DNA from: Rhizobium sophorae | GTDB lineage: Bacteria > Pseudomonadota > Alphaproteobacteria > Rhizobiales > Rhizobiaceae | Direction of reading: 5' to 3' | NCBI RefSeq assembly: GCF_013087515.1 | Contig: NZ_JABFCN010000001.1 | Coordinates: 62,001 to 126,000, forward strand | DNA: 64,000 bases | In this document: positions 1-8,548 of the stretch, piece by piece | Position numbering within the stretch: the stretch's first letter is position 1 | Layout of the letters: each line of letters opens with the position of its first letter | Notes under the pieces: generated by a model | Seen by the model: the letters and a program-made list of their open reading frames with translations, nothing else | Databases searched by the model: none | What the model was told of the DNA's origin: nothing | Program-made: the position numbers and the translations under genes

Positions 1-502
1 CCGCGCCCTTCATCGAGCCGTAGGCCGAAGCGCCGACCATGGCCACGCGGGCAAGACCGCTGGAGAGGTTGACGATGCGGCCGCCGTCCTCGATCACCGG
101 CAGGAGCTTCTGCGTGAGGAAGAAAACCCCCTTGAAATGCAGGTTGTAAAGTTTGTCCATCTCCGCTTCGGTCGTCTCCAAAATCGGGGCGTGGTAGCTG
201 GTGCCGGCATTGTTGACGAGAAAATCGAAATGCTCACGCCCCCAGCCCTTAAGGATCTCCCGTACACTTTCGACAAAGGCATCGAACGCCGCCACGTTGC
301 CGGCATCGAGTTGAAGTGCGGCGGCCTTGCGGCCCAGCGCCTCGATCTCAGCGACGACTTTCTCTGCCTCGTCGCGGTTCGAATTGTAGGTCAAGATCAC
401 ATCGACGCCGCTCCTTGCCAGATTGACGACCGTATTGCGGCCCAGGCCGCGGCTTCCGCCGGTAACGATTGCGACTTTCGAGGTTGAATTCTGGTTAGGC
501 AT
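1..502 (-). CDS. SDR family oxidoreductase, 3' end cut by window
   Basis: Short-chain dehydrogenase/reductase of the classical type. The protein begins MPNQNSTSKVAIVTGGSRG at 502 and shows the glycine-rich cofactor loop (TGGSRGLGRNT), the NNAG motif and, right at the window edge, the Y-x3-K active site (SAYGSMK). About 167 residues are visible of the usual ~250, so the C-terminus lies outside the window. The cofactor is probably NADP(H), inferred from the arginine next to the loop; the substrate cannot be told. It is divergent from an AraC regulator with about 175 bp between the two starts, the usual arrangement for a regulator acting on its neighbour. Confidence 0.9.
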   Translation of the reverse strand, partial: MPNQNSTSKVAIVTGGSRGLGRNTVVNLARSGVDVILTYNSNRDEAEKVVAEIEALGRKAAALQLDAGNVAAFDAFVESVREILKGWGREHFDFLVNNAGTSYHAPILETTEAEMDKLYNLHFKGVFFLTQKLLPVIEDGGRIVNLSSGLARVAMVGASAYGSMKGA

Positions 503-678
503 TTCAGGTACTCCTGATGTTTTGATAGACCAGCTTATGCGCCGCAAGCCTGGAATCCTGAATGCCGAAATCCCGCAATTTCTTGCCTATTCCTCCAACG
601 CCTTGCCCAGCCGGGCTGAGGGATTAAGATCATCCTCACCGGCGCGGCAGACCGACCCCGCGTTTACTGGAGGCGAAG

Positions 679-1587
679 ATGTCCGCAGATCTGAAGCAGG
701 CGCTCAATGGGTACATGGATGCACATGGCGGAGGTGACGGGCTCTTTGCCACCGCTATCGACGGTTTTTTCCTGATGCGTTCCAGCACTCTCTCCATGCC
801 GAAACCGGCGATCTACCGACCGGCGCTCTGCATCATCGTCGATGGCGCCAAGCAGCTCATGTTCGGAGACCGCCTTTTCGATTACGAAGCGATGCAAGCG
901 CTGATCATCAGCGTCGAGATGCCGGCCTTCGGACAGGTTACGAAAGCCACTGCCGAACAGCCGATGATCGCCATCAACCTGGAACTCGACGTCACTATCC
1001 TGCGCGAGGTGCTGGAGGAGCTGGATGTACCGCCGAGGCCGGCAGGCGACGGCGGGCCGGGTGTTTTCGTACAAGAATTCGGCCCCGAGCTGCAGGACTG
1101 CATACTGAGGCTGATCCGGACGCTCGCGACGCCCAAAGCGATCCCAATCCTTCATCCGGCAATCATGCGAGAGATCAGTTTCTGGCTACTTTCCGGAAAT
1201 AATGGCGATGAGATCTGCAAGCTTGCGTTGCCGGACAGCCATACGCGCCGCGTGGCCGAGGCCATCTACCTGTTGCGCGGCAATTTTACGGACGCCGTCC
1301 GGGTGGAAAAGCTTGCGGCAGCAGCCAAGATGAGCCCTTCCTCCTTCTATCAGCATTTCAAAATCCTGACCGCGATGACGCCGCTGCAGTATCAGAAGCA
1401 GTTGCGGCTACTCGAGGCCCGGCGGCTGATGGTGACCGATGGGTTCAACGCCGCAAACGCGGCCTATCAGGTGGGTTACGAGAGCGCCTCCCAGTTCAGC
1501 CGCGAATATGCCCGCATGTTCGGGACACCACCGAAGCGCGACATCAGTGAAATGAAGGCGATGCCGGCTGAGCCGGCAATCAGCTAG
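679..1587 (+). CDS. AraC family transcriptional regulator
   Basis: A 302-residue cytoplasmic regulator. Residues ~20-180 match the AraC N-terminal ligand/dimerisation type often found beside oxidoreductases (YRPALCIIVDGAKQ, FDYEAMQALI). Residues ~190-290 hold two helix-turn-helices with the typical SPSSFYQHFK and AAYQVGYESASQFSREYARMFG signatures. It is divergent from the SDR gene at 1-502, which is its likely target; the inducer is unknown. The stop codon overlaps the stop of the convergent phosphoesterase gene by 4 bp. The start is supported by GGAGGCGA just upstream. Confidence 0.93.
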   Translation: MSADLKQALNGYMDAHGGGDGLFATAIDGFFLMRSSTLSMPKPAIYRPALCIIVDGAKQLMFGDRLFDYEAMQALIISVEMPAFGQVTKATAEQPMIAINLELDVTILREVLEELDVPPRPAGDGGPGVFVQEFGPELQDCILRLIRTLATPKAIPILHPAIMREISFWLLSGNNGDEICKLALPDSHTRRVAEAIYLLRGNFTDAVRVEKLAAAAKMSPSSFYQHFKILTAMTPLQYQKQLRLLEARRLMVTDGFNAANAAYQVGYESASQFSREYARMFGTPPKRDISEMKAMPAEPAIS

Positions 1588-2426
1588 ATGGACAGCGTGC
1601 GGCTCACCTCGCGGCCGAAGCCCCGGATTTCGATGCTGGAGACATGGACCTCGAGGATCGCGAAGGCGTTTTGCGTCTCGGTATCGACCACGCCCTTGAA
1701 ATTGACGAAGTGGCAGGCGCCGGCCATACCGTAATTGCCGACGTGGTCGTGACCGTTGAGATAGGCGACGACATTGGCCTGCGAGGCGAGCAGCGCGACG
1801 ATGCGCTCGCTGTCCCACATGCCGTGCTCACTGGGCGGATGCACCGGATAGTGATTCATGACGATCACCTTCTCGCCGGCCTCGGCCGCCTTTGCGATTT
1901 CATCGCCAAGCCAAGCGAACTGCTCATCGCTCAGCGCGGCATTCCAGCGATGGGCATTCCTCGCACCCTTGGCCCGCAGCTCGGCCAGCATCTCAGCGGC
2001 AAGCGCGCGATCATGATGGCCTTCGGGCGGCGCGAAGATGCTGACCTCGTTGCCGTCGAGCACGATAAAGCGCCAGCCATGGCGCAAGAAGCTGTAATAG
2101 GGCGACGGCATGCCGAGACGCGCGGCGACTTCGGACAGATGTCCTGCAGAGACCGAGAAATCGTGATTGCCGAGCAGGAAGAGCGCCTCGTGCCTGAGCT
2201 TCTCATAGACCGGCAGGATATCGTCGAAGCTTGAAAAGCTGCGGTCGATGACATCGCCGAGCGTCATGACGAAGCTCAGCTCCTCGCCGTTGAAGACTTC
2301 GATCGCCTCGGCGACCTTGGCGAGGCTGTTGGCGTAATAGCGGTCCATCGACGCATGCGGCGCGATCGCCGCATATTGCGGATCGGCGATTATACCGAAG
2401 CGGAACAAGGGAGAAGAAGAAGACAT
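1584..2426 (-). CDS. Metallophosphoesterase (ADP-ribose/CDP-alcohol diphosphatase-like)
   Basis: A 280-residue calcineurin-like phosphoesterase. Metal-binding blocks appear in order: ADPQYA near the N-terminus, LGDVIDR, GNHD, NHYP and GHDH. The opening FRFGIIADPQYA resembles the Mn-dependent ADP-ribose/CDP-alcohol diphosphatase group, so hydrolysis of a nucleoside-diphosphate-X substrate is inferred rather than shown. An ATG 36 codons further upstream (2534) would add a Pro/His-rich stretch with no family match, so the ATG at 2426 is preferred. It is convergent with the AraC gene, overlapping it by 4 bp, and lies downstream of sodB with a terminator between. Confidence 0.85.
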   Translation of the reverse strand: MSSSSPLFRFGIIADPQYAAIAPHASMDRYYANSLAKVAEAIEVFNGEELSFVMTLGDVIDRSFSSFDDILPVYEKLRHEALFLLGNHDFSVSAGHLSEVAARLGMPSPYYSFLRHGWRFIVLDGNEVSIFAPPEGHHDRALAAEMLAELRAKGARNAHRWNAALSDEQFAWLGDEIAKAAEAGEKVIVMNHYPVHPPSEHGMWDSERIVALLASQANVVAYLNGHDHVGNYGMAGACHFVNFKGVVDTETQNAFAILEVHVSSIEIRGFGREVSRTLSI

Positions 2427-2473
2427 AGGGGCGTGATTAGGAGCGGCCGATGACAGGCATATGACGGCCTCGT

Positions 2474-2510
2474 GTGAAAACGAAACACCCGGCGTTTGCG
2501 GCGCCGGGTG
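2474..2510 (-). terminator. Rho-independent terminator after sodB
   Basis: Perfect 9-bp stem CACCCGGCG / CGCCGGGTG (2486-2494 with 2502-2510), 7-nt loop, followed on the minus strand by the T-rich run TTTCGTTTT. It lies about 55 bp past the sodB stop codon and just before the phosphoesterase start, so it separates those two units. Confidence 0.85.
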
Positions 2511-2565
2511 CGGAATTCTAAGAGGCTGAGGCACATCGCCGCCACGGCGGCGAGGCCGGTGCCGC

Positions 2566-3168
2566 TTACTTCGTGGCTTCTTCGTAGCGTTCCAGGACGT
2601 AGTCCCAGTTGATCAGGCTGTCGACGAAGGCCTCGAGATATTTCGGGCGGGCGTTGCGATAGTCGATGTAATAGGAGTGTTCCCAGACGTCGACGCCGAG
2701 GATCGGGGTGGCGCCGTGAACGAGCGGGTTTTCGCCGTTCGGGGTCTTGGAGATTTCGAGCCTGCCGTTCTTGACGGAAACCCAGGCCCAGCCGGAGCCG
2801 AACTGGGTGGCGCCGGCATTGGCGAAATCGGCCTTGAACTTGTCGTAGCCGCCGAGATCGGAGGTAAAGGCGGCTTCGAGCTTGCCCGGCAGCTTGTTGC
2901 CGCCGCCGCCCTTCTTCATCCACTTCCAGAAATGGATGTGGTTGTAGTGCTGGGCGGCGTTGTTGAAGAGGCCGGCATTGGTGCCGAAGGACTTCTTGAC
3001 GACGTCTTCGAGCGACAGGTCCGAAAGACCGGCTTCGGCGGCGAGCTTGTTGCCGTTGTCGACATAGGCCTTGTGGTGCTTGTCGTGGTGGAACTCCAGC
3101 GTTTCCTTCGACATGAAGGGAGCAAGCGCTTCGTAGTCATAGGGAAGTTCAGGCAATTCGAAAGCCAT
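2566..3168 (-). CDS. sodB: Superoxide dismutase (Fe/Mn type)
   Basis: Converts superoxide to hydrogen peroxide and oxygen in the cytoplasm. The 200-residue protein is full length and has the four metal ligands in the expected places: H27, H77 (QHYNHIHFWKW), D160 and H164 (DVWEHSYYIDYRNARPKY). The text GSGWAW is also diagnostic. Iron versus manganese use cannot be decided safely from sequence; rhizobial relatives are named SodB. AGGAGA before the start supports it. It is a monocistronic unit closed by the hairpin at 2474-2510. Confidence 0.97.
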   Translation of the reverse strand: MAFELPELPYDYEALAPFMSKETLEFHHDKHHKAYVDNGNKLAAEAGLSDLSLEDVVKKSFGTNAGLFNNAAQHYNHIHFWKWMKKGGGGNKLPGKLEAAFTSDLGGYDKFKADFANAGATQFGSGWAWVSVKNGRLEISKTPNGENPLVHGATPILGVDVWEHSYYIDYRNARPKYLEAFVDSLINWDYVLERYEEATK

Positions 3169-3393
3169 GTCAGATCTCCTCTTGGCAATAGATTGCGTCT
3201 CGGCAGGTGAGGCGGAACATAGGAGGGGAAAGGGGGAGAGGCAACCGGCGAATTATCAAAAAACGACCGGCCGGAGGAAAATTTGCCTCAGTTGCAGGGT
3301 TGGAGTCGTGCATAGAAATCGCCTGGGCAAATCAGTGGGAATACCCGCCCCGAAAACCACTTTGCCTATTATGAAGATCAACGGAGATCCGAT

Positions 3394-3720
3394 ATGAACA
3401 GGAATATAATCCAGCCTCTCGCTGCCGCCGCGCTGCTTTCGCTCTCAGGTGCGGCGCATGCCTCCTCCGATGACGCCTGGAAGCAGCTCGCCGCCGACGT
3501 CGAGGCCAAATGCAAGAAGGCAGCGGTCACGATCGAGAAGCCCAGCGCCACCGTCGATCCCTTCGGCAGCTCGCATTACGGGCTTGCCCTGGTGACCGGC
3601 AAGCCGAAGGGCGCCAAGGGGCGCATCGCCCAGATCTGCGTCTACGACAAGCAAAAGAAGACCGTCGAGATCGGCAGCGAACTGGACTCCAAACAGCTTG
3701 GCCTGATGCCGGCAAAATAG
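3394..3720 (+). CDS. Small secreted protein, unknown function
   Basis: A 108-residue protein with a clear signal peptide (MNRNIIQPLAAAALLSLSGAAHA, cleavage expected after AHA at ~23). The mature part is ~85 residues, Lys-rich, with two cysteines (in AKCKK and QICVYD) that could form one disulfide in the periplasm. No family is recognised. GGAGAT precedes the ATG. It stands alone between sodB (divergent) and the PmtA-like gene. Confidence 0.75.
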   Translation: MNRNIIQPLAAAALLSLSGAAHASSDDAWKQLAADVEAKCKKAAVTIEKPSATVDPFGSSHYGLALVTGKPKGAKGRIAQICVYDKQKKTVEIGSELDSKQLGLMPAK

Positions 3721-3861
3721 GCGGCTGGGGAATGCGCACAGGCGCCCCCAAAGCGGTCGCGGGTGAGAATCTGTGCCTTGCGTCACATTTCGTGGGAACC
3801 GGAGCCTACCCTTAGGAGTTGAAAGCCTGGCCTTTACGGCGGCTGGCGCTATTTTATGGAA

Positions 3862-3931
3862 GCGCAGAACCGCTGAAATCTTTGTTTTATGCAATTCCTG
3901 GAAACCGCTTTTCACTTTTCCTGGAATTTTC
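3862..3931. repeat. Rhizobial dispersed intergenic repeat (copy 1)
   Basis: The text from GCAGAACCGCTG through TTTGTTTTATGCAATTCC to CACTTTTCCTGGAATT is a diverged copy of the element seen again at 35295-35396 and in shorter form at 53610-53662 and 60703-60748. It lies in the leader of the PmtA-like gene and ends just before that gene's ribosome binding site. Assignment to a named rhizobial repeat family (RIME-like) is from memory. Confidence 0.6.
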
Positions 3932-3946
3932 TGGGGAGGTGCCGGC

Positions 3947-4600
3947 ATGTCAGAGCTTCGCAGCAGGGCGGAAGATCAGCAGAAAATCTATCAGCGCTGG
4001 GCGCCGGTCTATGACCGGGTTTATCGCGGCATCCTGCGCGATGGCCACCGCAAGCTTGCAGCCCTCGCCGCTGCGGCCGGCACCGACATCCTGGAGATCG
4101 GCGTCGGCACCGGCCTGACGCTCGGGCATTACCCGCGCCACTGCCGGGTGACCGGCATCGACATTTCCAAACACATGATCGCGCGGGCGCGTGAAAAGGC
4201 GAAACGCGAAAACCTTGAGCATGTGCAGGCGCTGGAGGTGATGGATGCGCATGCGCTCACCTTTGCCGACCGGTCTTTCGATGCCGTCTGCCTGCCCTTC
4301 GTCATCACGCTCATCCCCGAACCCGAACGGGCGCTGGACGAATGCGCGAGAGTGCTGAGGCCAGGCGGCGAAATCATCCTTGCCAGCAAGCTTGGCGACG
4401 GCGCCGGTCTGCAGGGTGCGATCGAGACGGCAGTGGCGCCGCTGGTGCGTCACATCGGCTGGTCCTCCGCCTTCCGCATTCACCGCATCCTCGCCTGGGC
4501 CGAGCGCCGCGGCGATTTTGCCGCGACCGATATCCTGCCGGTGTTTCCCAACGGCTTCTTCAAGATCATCCGGCTGAAGCAGCGCGGACTTGCCGACTGA
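3947..4600 (+). CDS. SAM-dependent methyltransferase, PmtA-like (phosphatidylethanolamine N-methylation candidate)
   Basis: A 217-residue class I methyltransferase. The N-terminal YQRWAPVYDRVYRG and SAM-binding motif I LEIGVGTGLTLGHYP closely resemble the Rhodobacter-type phosphatidylethanolamine N-methyltransferase; the second motif GIDISKHMIARAREKA and the post-motif VLRPGGEII are present. Family knowledge suggests methylation of PE towards phosphatidylcholine at the membrane; rhizobia often carry several homologues, so the substrate is inferred. The ATG at 3947 follows GGGGAGGT; a longer reading from 3773 would begin inside the upstream repeat. Confidence 0.75.
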   Translation: MSELRSRAEDQQKIYQRWAPVYDRVYRGILRDGHRKLAALAAAAGTDILEIGVGTGLTLGHYPRHCRVTGIDISKHMIARAREKAKRENLEHVQALEVMDAHALTFADRSFDAVCLPFVITLIPEPERALDECARVLRPGGEIILASKLGDGAGLQGAIETAVAPLVRHIGWSSAFRIHRILAWAERRGDFAATDILPVFPNGFFKIIRLKQRGLAD

Positions 4601-4660
4601 GACCGTAACTTTTTCCCCGAGTCGCCTATTCTGATGCTACCGTTCGTCTGAGGGGACCGC

Positions 4661-5392
4661 ATGACATCGGATTTCTTCTTCTTCATCGTCGTAGGTTTCT
4701 GCGCGCAGATCGTCGACGGCGCACTCGGCATGGCTTTCGGCGTACTGTCGACGACGAGCCTTCTCGCCTTCGGGGTGCCTGCGGCCAATGCCAGCGCCAT
4801 GACGCATGTGGCGGAAATGTTCACCACCGCCGCGTCGGGCATCTCGCATGCCTATCATCGCAACGTCGACTGGCGCCTGGTGGCGCGGCTTGCACCGGCC
4901 GGCATGATCGGCGGCGCGATCGGCGCCTATCTGCTTTCCAATATCGACGGCAAGGCGATCGAGCCCTTCGTGTCGGCCTATCTGATCGCGATCGGGCTGG
5001 TGATCCTCTACAAGGCCTTTCGGCCGCCGCCGAAGCGGGACGTTCGCGACTGGATGGTGCCGCCGGTCGGGTTTTGCGGCGGCGTGCTCGATGCGATCGG
5101 CGGCGGCGGATGGGGGCCGATTGTCACCAGTTCGCTCGTCAGCCGCGGCCATGACCTGAAACGGGTGATCGGCTCGACCAATTTCACCGAATTCGCGGTG
5201 ACGCTGACGATTTCCCTGACCTTCATCCTGACGCTCGGCTGGTCGGAACTCGATTCGGCGATCGGCCTGATCATCGGCGGCGTCATCGCCGCTCCCTTCG
5301 GCGCGATCCTCGTCAAACGGCTGCCGGTGCGGCCGCTAATGGTGGCGGTGTCGATGATCATCATCGGCACTTCGGCAATGCGGCTCCTGTAA
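4661..5392 (+). CDS. TauE/SafE family membrane permease
   Basis: A 243-residue integral membrane protein with about seven to eight hydrophobic segments and the two related halves typical of the TauE/SafE family (FCAQIVDGALGMAFG in the first, FCGGVLDAIGGGGWGPI in the second). Members export sulfite or small organic sulfur anions, but many are uncharacterised, so the substrate is open. AGGGGACCGC precedes the ATG. It lies 60 bp after the PmtA-like gene on the same strand. Confidence 0.9.
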   Translation: MTSDFFFFIVVGFCAQIVDGALGMAFGVLSTTSLLAFGVPAANASAMTHVAEMFTTAASGISHAYHRNVDWRLVARLAPAGMIGGAIGAYLLSNIDGKAIEPFVSAYLIAIGLVILYKAFRPPPKRDVRDWMVPPVGFCGGVLDAIGGGGWGPIVTSSLVSRGHDLKRVIGSTNFTEFAVTLTISLTFILTLGWSELDSAIGLIIGGVIAAPFGAILVKRLPVRPLMVAVSMIIIGTSAMRLL

Positions 5393-5421
5393 AGACAGGG
5401 CGATCACAGCCTCGGCCGTAG

Positions 5422-5766
5422 TTACAGATTTCGGCCGAAATAGACATCCACGGAAGCGATCTTGTCGCCGCGGAAGCGAAAGCTCTCTATGTTGCGGAAG
5501 CTGCCGCCATCCCGTTTCTCCGCGCGGTAGCGGACGACCGCCTCGTCGCCGTCGATCGCCAGGAATTCGATGTCAAAGCCGCGGAAGACCGGTTCCTTCG
5601 GCCAGCAGCGCTCGAAATACGTCGCCCGGTCGATGTGGTCGTCACGCGGACTGGAGAAGGTGAAATCCTCCGTCAACATGGCGCCGACGATATCCTTGCG
5701 GTCGTCGAGATAGGCGACGTAGAGATGACGGACGGTCTGCTCTCGGGATGTGCGCATGTCGCTCAT
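5422..5766 (-). CDS. SnoaL-like / NTF2-fold protein
   Basis: A 114-residue single-domain protein: N-terminal helices (TVRHLYVAYLDDRKDIVGAML) followed by alternating strands ending FRFRGDKIASVDVYFGRNL, the SnoaL-like cone fold. Such proteins can be isomerases, hydrolases or non-catalytic ligand binders; no function can be given. A perfect 25-bp palindrome sits 18 bp upstream of its start (5784-5808), so repression by a dimeric regulator is likely. Confidence 0.8.
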   Translation of the reverse strand: MSDMRTSREQTVRHLYVAYLDDRKDIVGAMLTEDFTFSSPRDDHIDRATYFERCWPKEPVFRGFDIEFLAIDGDEAVVRYRAEKRDGGSFRNIESFRFRGDKIASVDVYFGRNL

Positions 5767-5783
5767 GGCAATGTCCTTGGATT

Positions 5784-5808
5784 AACCGATTGCATCATGC
5801 AATCGGTT
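5784..5808. promoter_or_regulatory. 25-bp palindromic operator before SnoaL gene
   Basis: Two 12-bp arms (AACCGATTGCAT and ATGCAATCGGTT) match perfectly around one central base. The palindrome lies between the SnoaL gene (start 5766, minus strand) and the MFS gene (start 6100, plus strand), closer to the former. The length and symmetry fit a TetR, MarR or GntR dimer; no regulator gene is adjacent. The remaining ~290 bp up to the MFS start shows no other clear signal. Confidence 0.75.
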
Positions 5809-6099
5809 ATGTTCTAGCACTTTTGCCGGAGAGGGTCCAGATTGCAGCTCTCATTTCCAAAGACAGGTCAGCGATGCGAAAGCGCCGTCTTGAAGGATAG
5901 GCCCCAGCGCGGTTATATCAGCGCGTGCTCGCCCTGGAACGGCGAGCGCATACACCGCTACGGCCTATGCGCTCGACCTCGAAAAGCTCGATCTTCAGAC
6001 TTTTTCACCCGCGCCGATTTCCTCGCCGCGGCAACGTGCACATCATTTCATCAGGCGCGGCGGAACCCGTGCTTGCAGATCAATGCCGAGGCCGAGAGA

Positions 6100-7338
6100 A
6101 TGACCGATACGCAGTGGGACGCCAGCGCCGGGCCGGGCTCGATCTACTGGAAGCGCAATCTCACCATCTCGTTGCTCGGCTCCTTCACCACGATCGTGGC
6201 GATGACGCTGCTGCTTCCCTTCCTGCCGCTCTATGTCGAGGAACTCGGTGTCAGCGACCATGCTGACATCGTGCAATGGTCGGGTATCGCATATGGCGCC
6301 ACCTTTTTCGCGGCGGCTCTCGTTGCGCCGCTCTGGGGCCGGCTTGGCGATATTTACGGCCGCAAGCTGATGCTGGTGCGCGCCAGCCTCGGCATGACGC
6401 TGGCGATCTCGCTGATGGGCATGGCCGGCAATGTCTGGCAGCTGGTGGCGCTGCGCCTCTTCGTCGGGCTTGCCGGCGGCTATGCCTCCGGCTCGATGGT
6501 GCTGGTGGCGACGCAGACGCCGAAGGATCGTTCGGCCTGGGCGCTCGGCGTGCTCTCCTCCGGCATCATGGCCGGCAATCTTGTCGGGCCGCTGATCGGC
6601 GGCGCGCTGCCGCCCATCATCGGCATCCGCGGCACATTCCTCGCCGCCGGCGGCATGATCTTCCTCGCCTTTCTCGCCACGGCCTTGCTGATCAAGGAAG
6701 AGAAATCGCCGGCCCGCAAGCAGGCTGCCAAGGCCAGCGGCGGCTGGAAATCCATCGCCGACAAGGGACCTGTCATCGCCATGCTGGCGACCGGGATGCT
6801 GTTGATGTTCGCCAACATGTCGATCGAGCCGATCATCACCGTCTATGTCGCGCAGATCGTGCCCGTCGAAACCCAGGTGACGATGGTCTCAGGCGTCGTC
6901 ATGTCGGCCGCCGCCCTCGGCAGCATTCTTTCGGCCTCATGGCTCGGCAAGCTTGCCGACAGGATCGGCCATTGGCCGGTGATATCAGGCGCGCTCGCCG
7001 TCGCCGGGCTGCTGCTGATCCCGCAGGCCTTCGTCACCAGCTCCTGGCAGCTGATCATCCTGCGTTTCCTGATGGGCGCAGCGCTCGGCGGGCTTCTGCC
7101 CTGCATTGCCGCCGTCATCCGCCACAGCGTCCCGGACAGTGCGGCCGGCGGCATTCTCGGGCTCTCGATTTCCTCGCAATATGTCGGCCAGGTGGCCGGC
7201 CCGATCCTCGGCGGTTTTATCGGCGGGCATATCGGCATGCGGGCAGTGTTCCTCGGCACCTCCGTGCTGCTTCTCGCCGGTGCGGCCTATGCTTGGATGG
7301 TGCGGCCGAGGGATGCGAAGGCATCCGCCTCGGATTAA
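6100..7338 (+). CDS. MFS multidrug exporter (DHA1-like)
   Basis: A 412-residue major facilitator with twelve predicted membrane segments and the loop 2-3 signature (APLWGRLGDIYGRKLMLVRA), the analogous second-half motif (SWLGKLADRIGHWPVI) and a motif-C-like GIMAGNLVGPLIGG, which marks proton-coupled drug exporters such as MdtG. It probably exports lipophilic compounds; the substrate is unknown. The ATG at 6100 (MTDTQWD) is chosen because the 86 codons upstream carry no membrane or family sequence. Confidence 0.87.
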   Translation: MTDTQWDASAGPGSIYWKRNLTISLLGSFTTIVAMTLLLPFLPLYVEELGVSDHADIVQWSGIAYGATFFAAALVAPLWGRLGDIYGRKLMLVRASLGMTLAISLMGMAGNVWQLVALRLFVGLAGGYASGSMVLVATQTPKDRSAWALGVLSSGIMAGNLVGPLIGGALPPIIGIRGTFLAAGGMIFLAFLATALLIKEEKSPARKQAAKASGGWKSIADKGPVIAMLATGMLLMFANMSIEPIITVYVAQIVPVETQVTMVSGVVMSAAALGSILSASWLGKLADRIGHWPVISGALAVAGLLLIPQAFVTSSWQLIILRFLMGAALGGLLPCIAAVIRHSVPDSAAGGILGLSISSQYVGQVAGPILGGFIGGHIGMRAVFLGTSVLLLAGAAYAWMVRPRDAKASASD

Positions 7339-7410
7339 AGGCGATGCCGCGAACATGCGGATGGCGTCTCTTTCACACCGCAGGCCCACACCGCCTCGGC
7401 CGGACGAGCA

Positions 7411-8244
7411 TCAAAGCGCGCTGACAGCCACCGGCAAAGCGCGCTTGTGGGCGGTCGCCCGATAGGCGGCGAGGATGCGGCGGCGGGCGATCTCGCCGAC
7501 CGGCTTGCCTTCGAGGAAATCGTCGATCTCGTCATAGCTGACGCCATAGGCCTCCTCGTCGGGGCGCAGCGGCCGCTGGTCCTCAAGATCGGCGGTCGGC
7601 ACCTTGAAGACCAGCTCGTCCGGGGCACCGAGGCGCTTTGCCAGCAGGCGGACGCGGCGCTTGTTGAGGCCGGCGAGCGGCAGGATATCGGCGGCGCCAT
7701 CGCCGAACTTGGTGAAGAAGCCCATGACCGCCTCGGCCGCATGATCGGTGCCGATGACGAGGCTGCCCAGCGCCCCGGCAAGGGCGAACTGAGCGATCAT
7801 ACGCTGGCGCGCCTTGATATTGCCGAGGATGAAATCCTGACGGCCGGCATCGGCAAAGGCGAGGCCGCCGTCCTGTGCGGCGGCAAGCATCGCATCCGCC
7901 GGCGCCTTGATGTTGACCACCATCGAGCGGTCGGCGCCAATCGTTTCCAGCGCCCTCACCGCATCTGCCTCGTCCGCCTGGACACCATAGGGAAGGCGCA
8001 AGGCGATGAATTCGGCCGCATGGCCGCTGTCACGCAGCTCGTGCACTGCCTTTTGAGCCAGCAGCGCCGCCGTCAGCGAATCGACGCCGCCGCTGATGCC
8101 GAGGACGTAGCCGCGCATGCCCGAGGCGACGAGATAATCCTTGAGGAAAGCGGTTCGCCGTTCGATCTCGCGCTCAGGGTCGATATCGGCGGCGACACCC
8201 AGTTCGCGGATGATTTCGCCTTGTTCGTCGAACAGCACAGTCAT
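7411..8244 (-). CDS. nadE: Ammonia-dependent NAD(+) synthetase
   Basis: Adenylates and amidates nicotinic acid adenine dinucleotide in the last step of NAD synthesis. The 277-residue protein lacks a glutaminase domain, so it uses ammonia. The ATP-pyrophosphatase P-loop SGGVDS is at 51-56; GNIKARQRM, GTDHAAEAVMGFFTKFGDGAADILPL and the KVPTADLEDQRP segment are all present as in E. coli-type NadE. It is convergent with the MFS gene. The ~300 bp upstream contain a repeat (8375-8430). Confidence 0.96.
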   Translation of the reverse strand: MTVLFDEQGEIIRELGVAADIDPEREIERRTAFLKDYLVASGMRGYVLGISGGVDSLTAALLAQKAVHELRDSGHAAEFIALRLPYGVQADEADAVRALETIGADRSMVVNIKAPADAMLAAAQDGGLAFADAGRQDFILGNIKARQRMIAQFALAGALGSLVIGTDHAAEAVMGFFTKFGDGAADILPLAGLNKRRVRLLAKRLGAPDELVFKVPTADLEDQRPLRPDEEAYGVSYDEIDDFLEGKPVGEIARRRILAAYRATAHKRALPVAVSAL

Positions 8245-8374
8245 AGCCTCTTCCCCCCCGCTTACGGAATTTCGGCGCCACTATGGCGAAAAGATGGGGG
8301 AAGACGAAACCGTTTCGGGCAGACCTGCCATGCATTTTATGCAAGTGGGCGGTTGGTATGTCGGTGGGTGCAGC

Positions 8375-8430
8375 GCCCCTTCTGCCCTGCCGGGCATCTC
8401 CCCCGGTGAGATCGGCAGGGCAGAGGGGTG
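8375..8430. repeat. Short palindromic intergenic repeat
   Basis: Inverted arms CTGCCCTGCC (8382-8391) and GGCAGGGCAG (8414-8423) around a CATCTCCCCCGGTGAGAT core. It fills the gap between nadE and the aminotransferase gene and looks like a common rhizobial intergenic repeat type. The rest of the 8245-8548 gap has no gene that I can see. Confidence 0.6.
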
Positions 8431-8548
8431 GTGGATGCAGATCTCGATTCTGCCCGGGGAACCGCCCCTGCCCTACGCTTGCGCTCCGGGCGTTCGCAGC
8501 TGCAATCGATTCACTGGATCGATTGCTTCGGCTGCGCGGAACCGCTGC

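Noticed and set aside
6276..7424. 382-codon plus-strand frame
   Set aside because: Overlaps the MFS exporter in another frame and is Arg-rich, as expected of a shadow frame.
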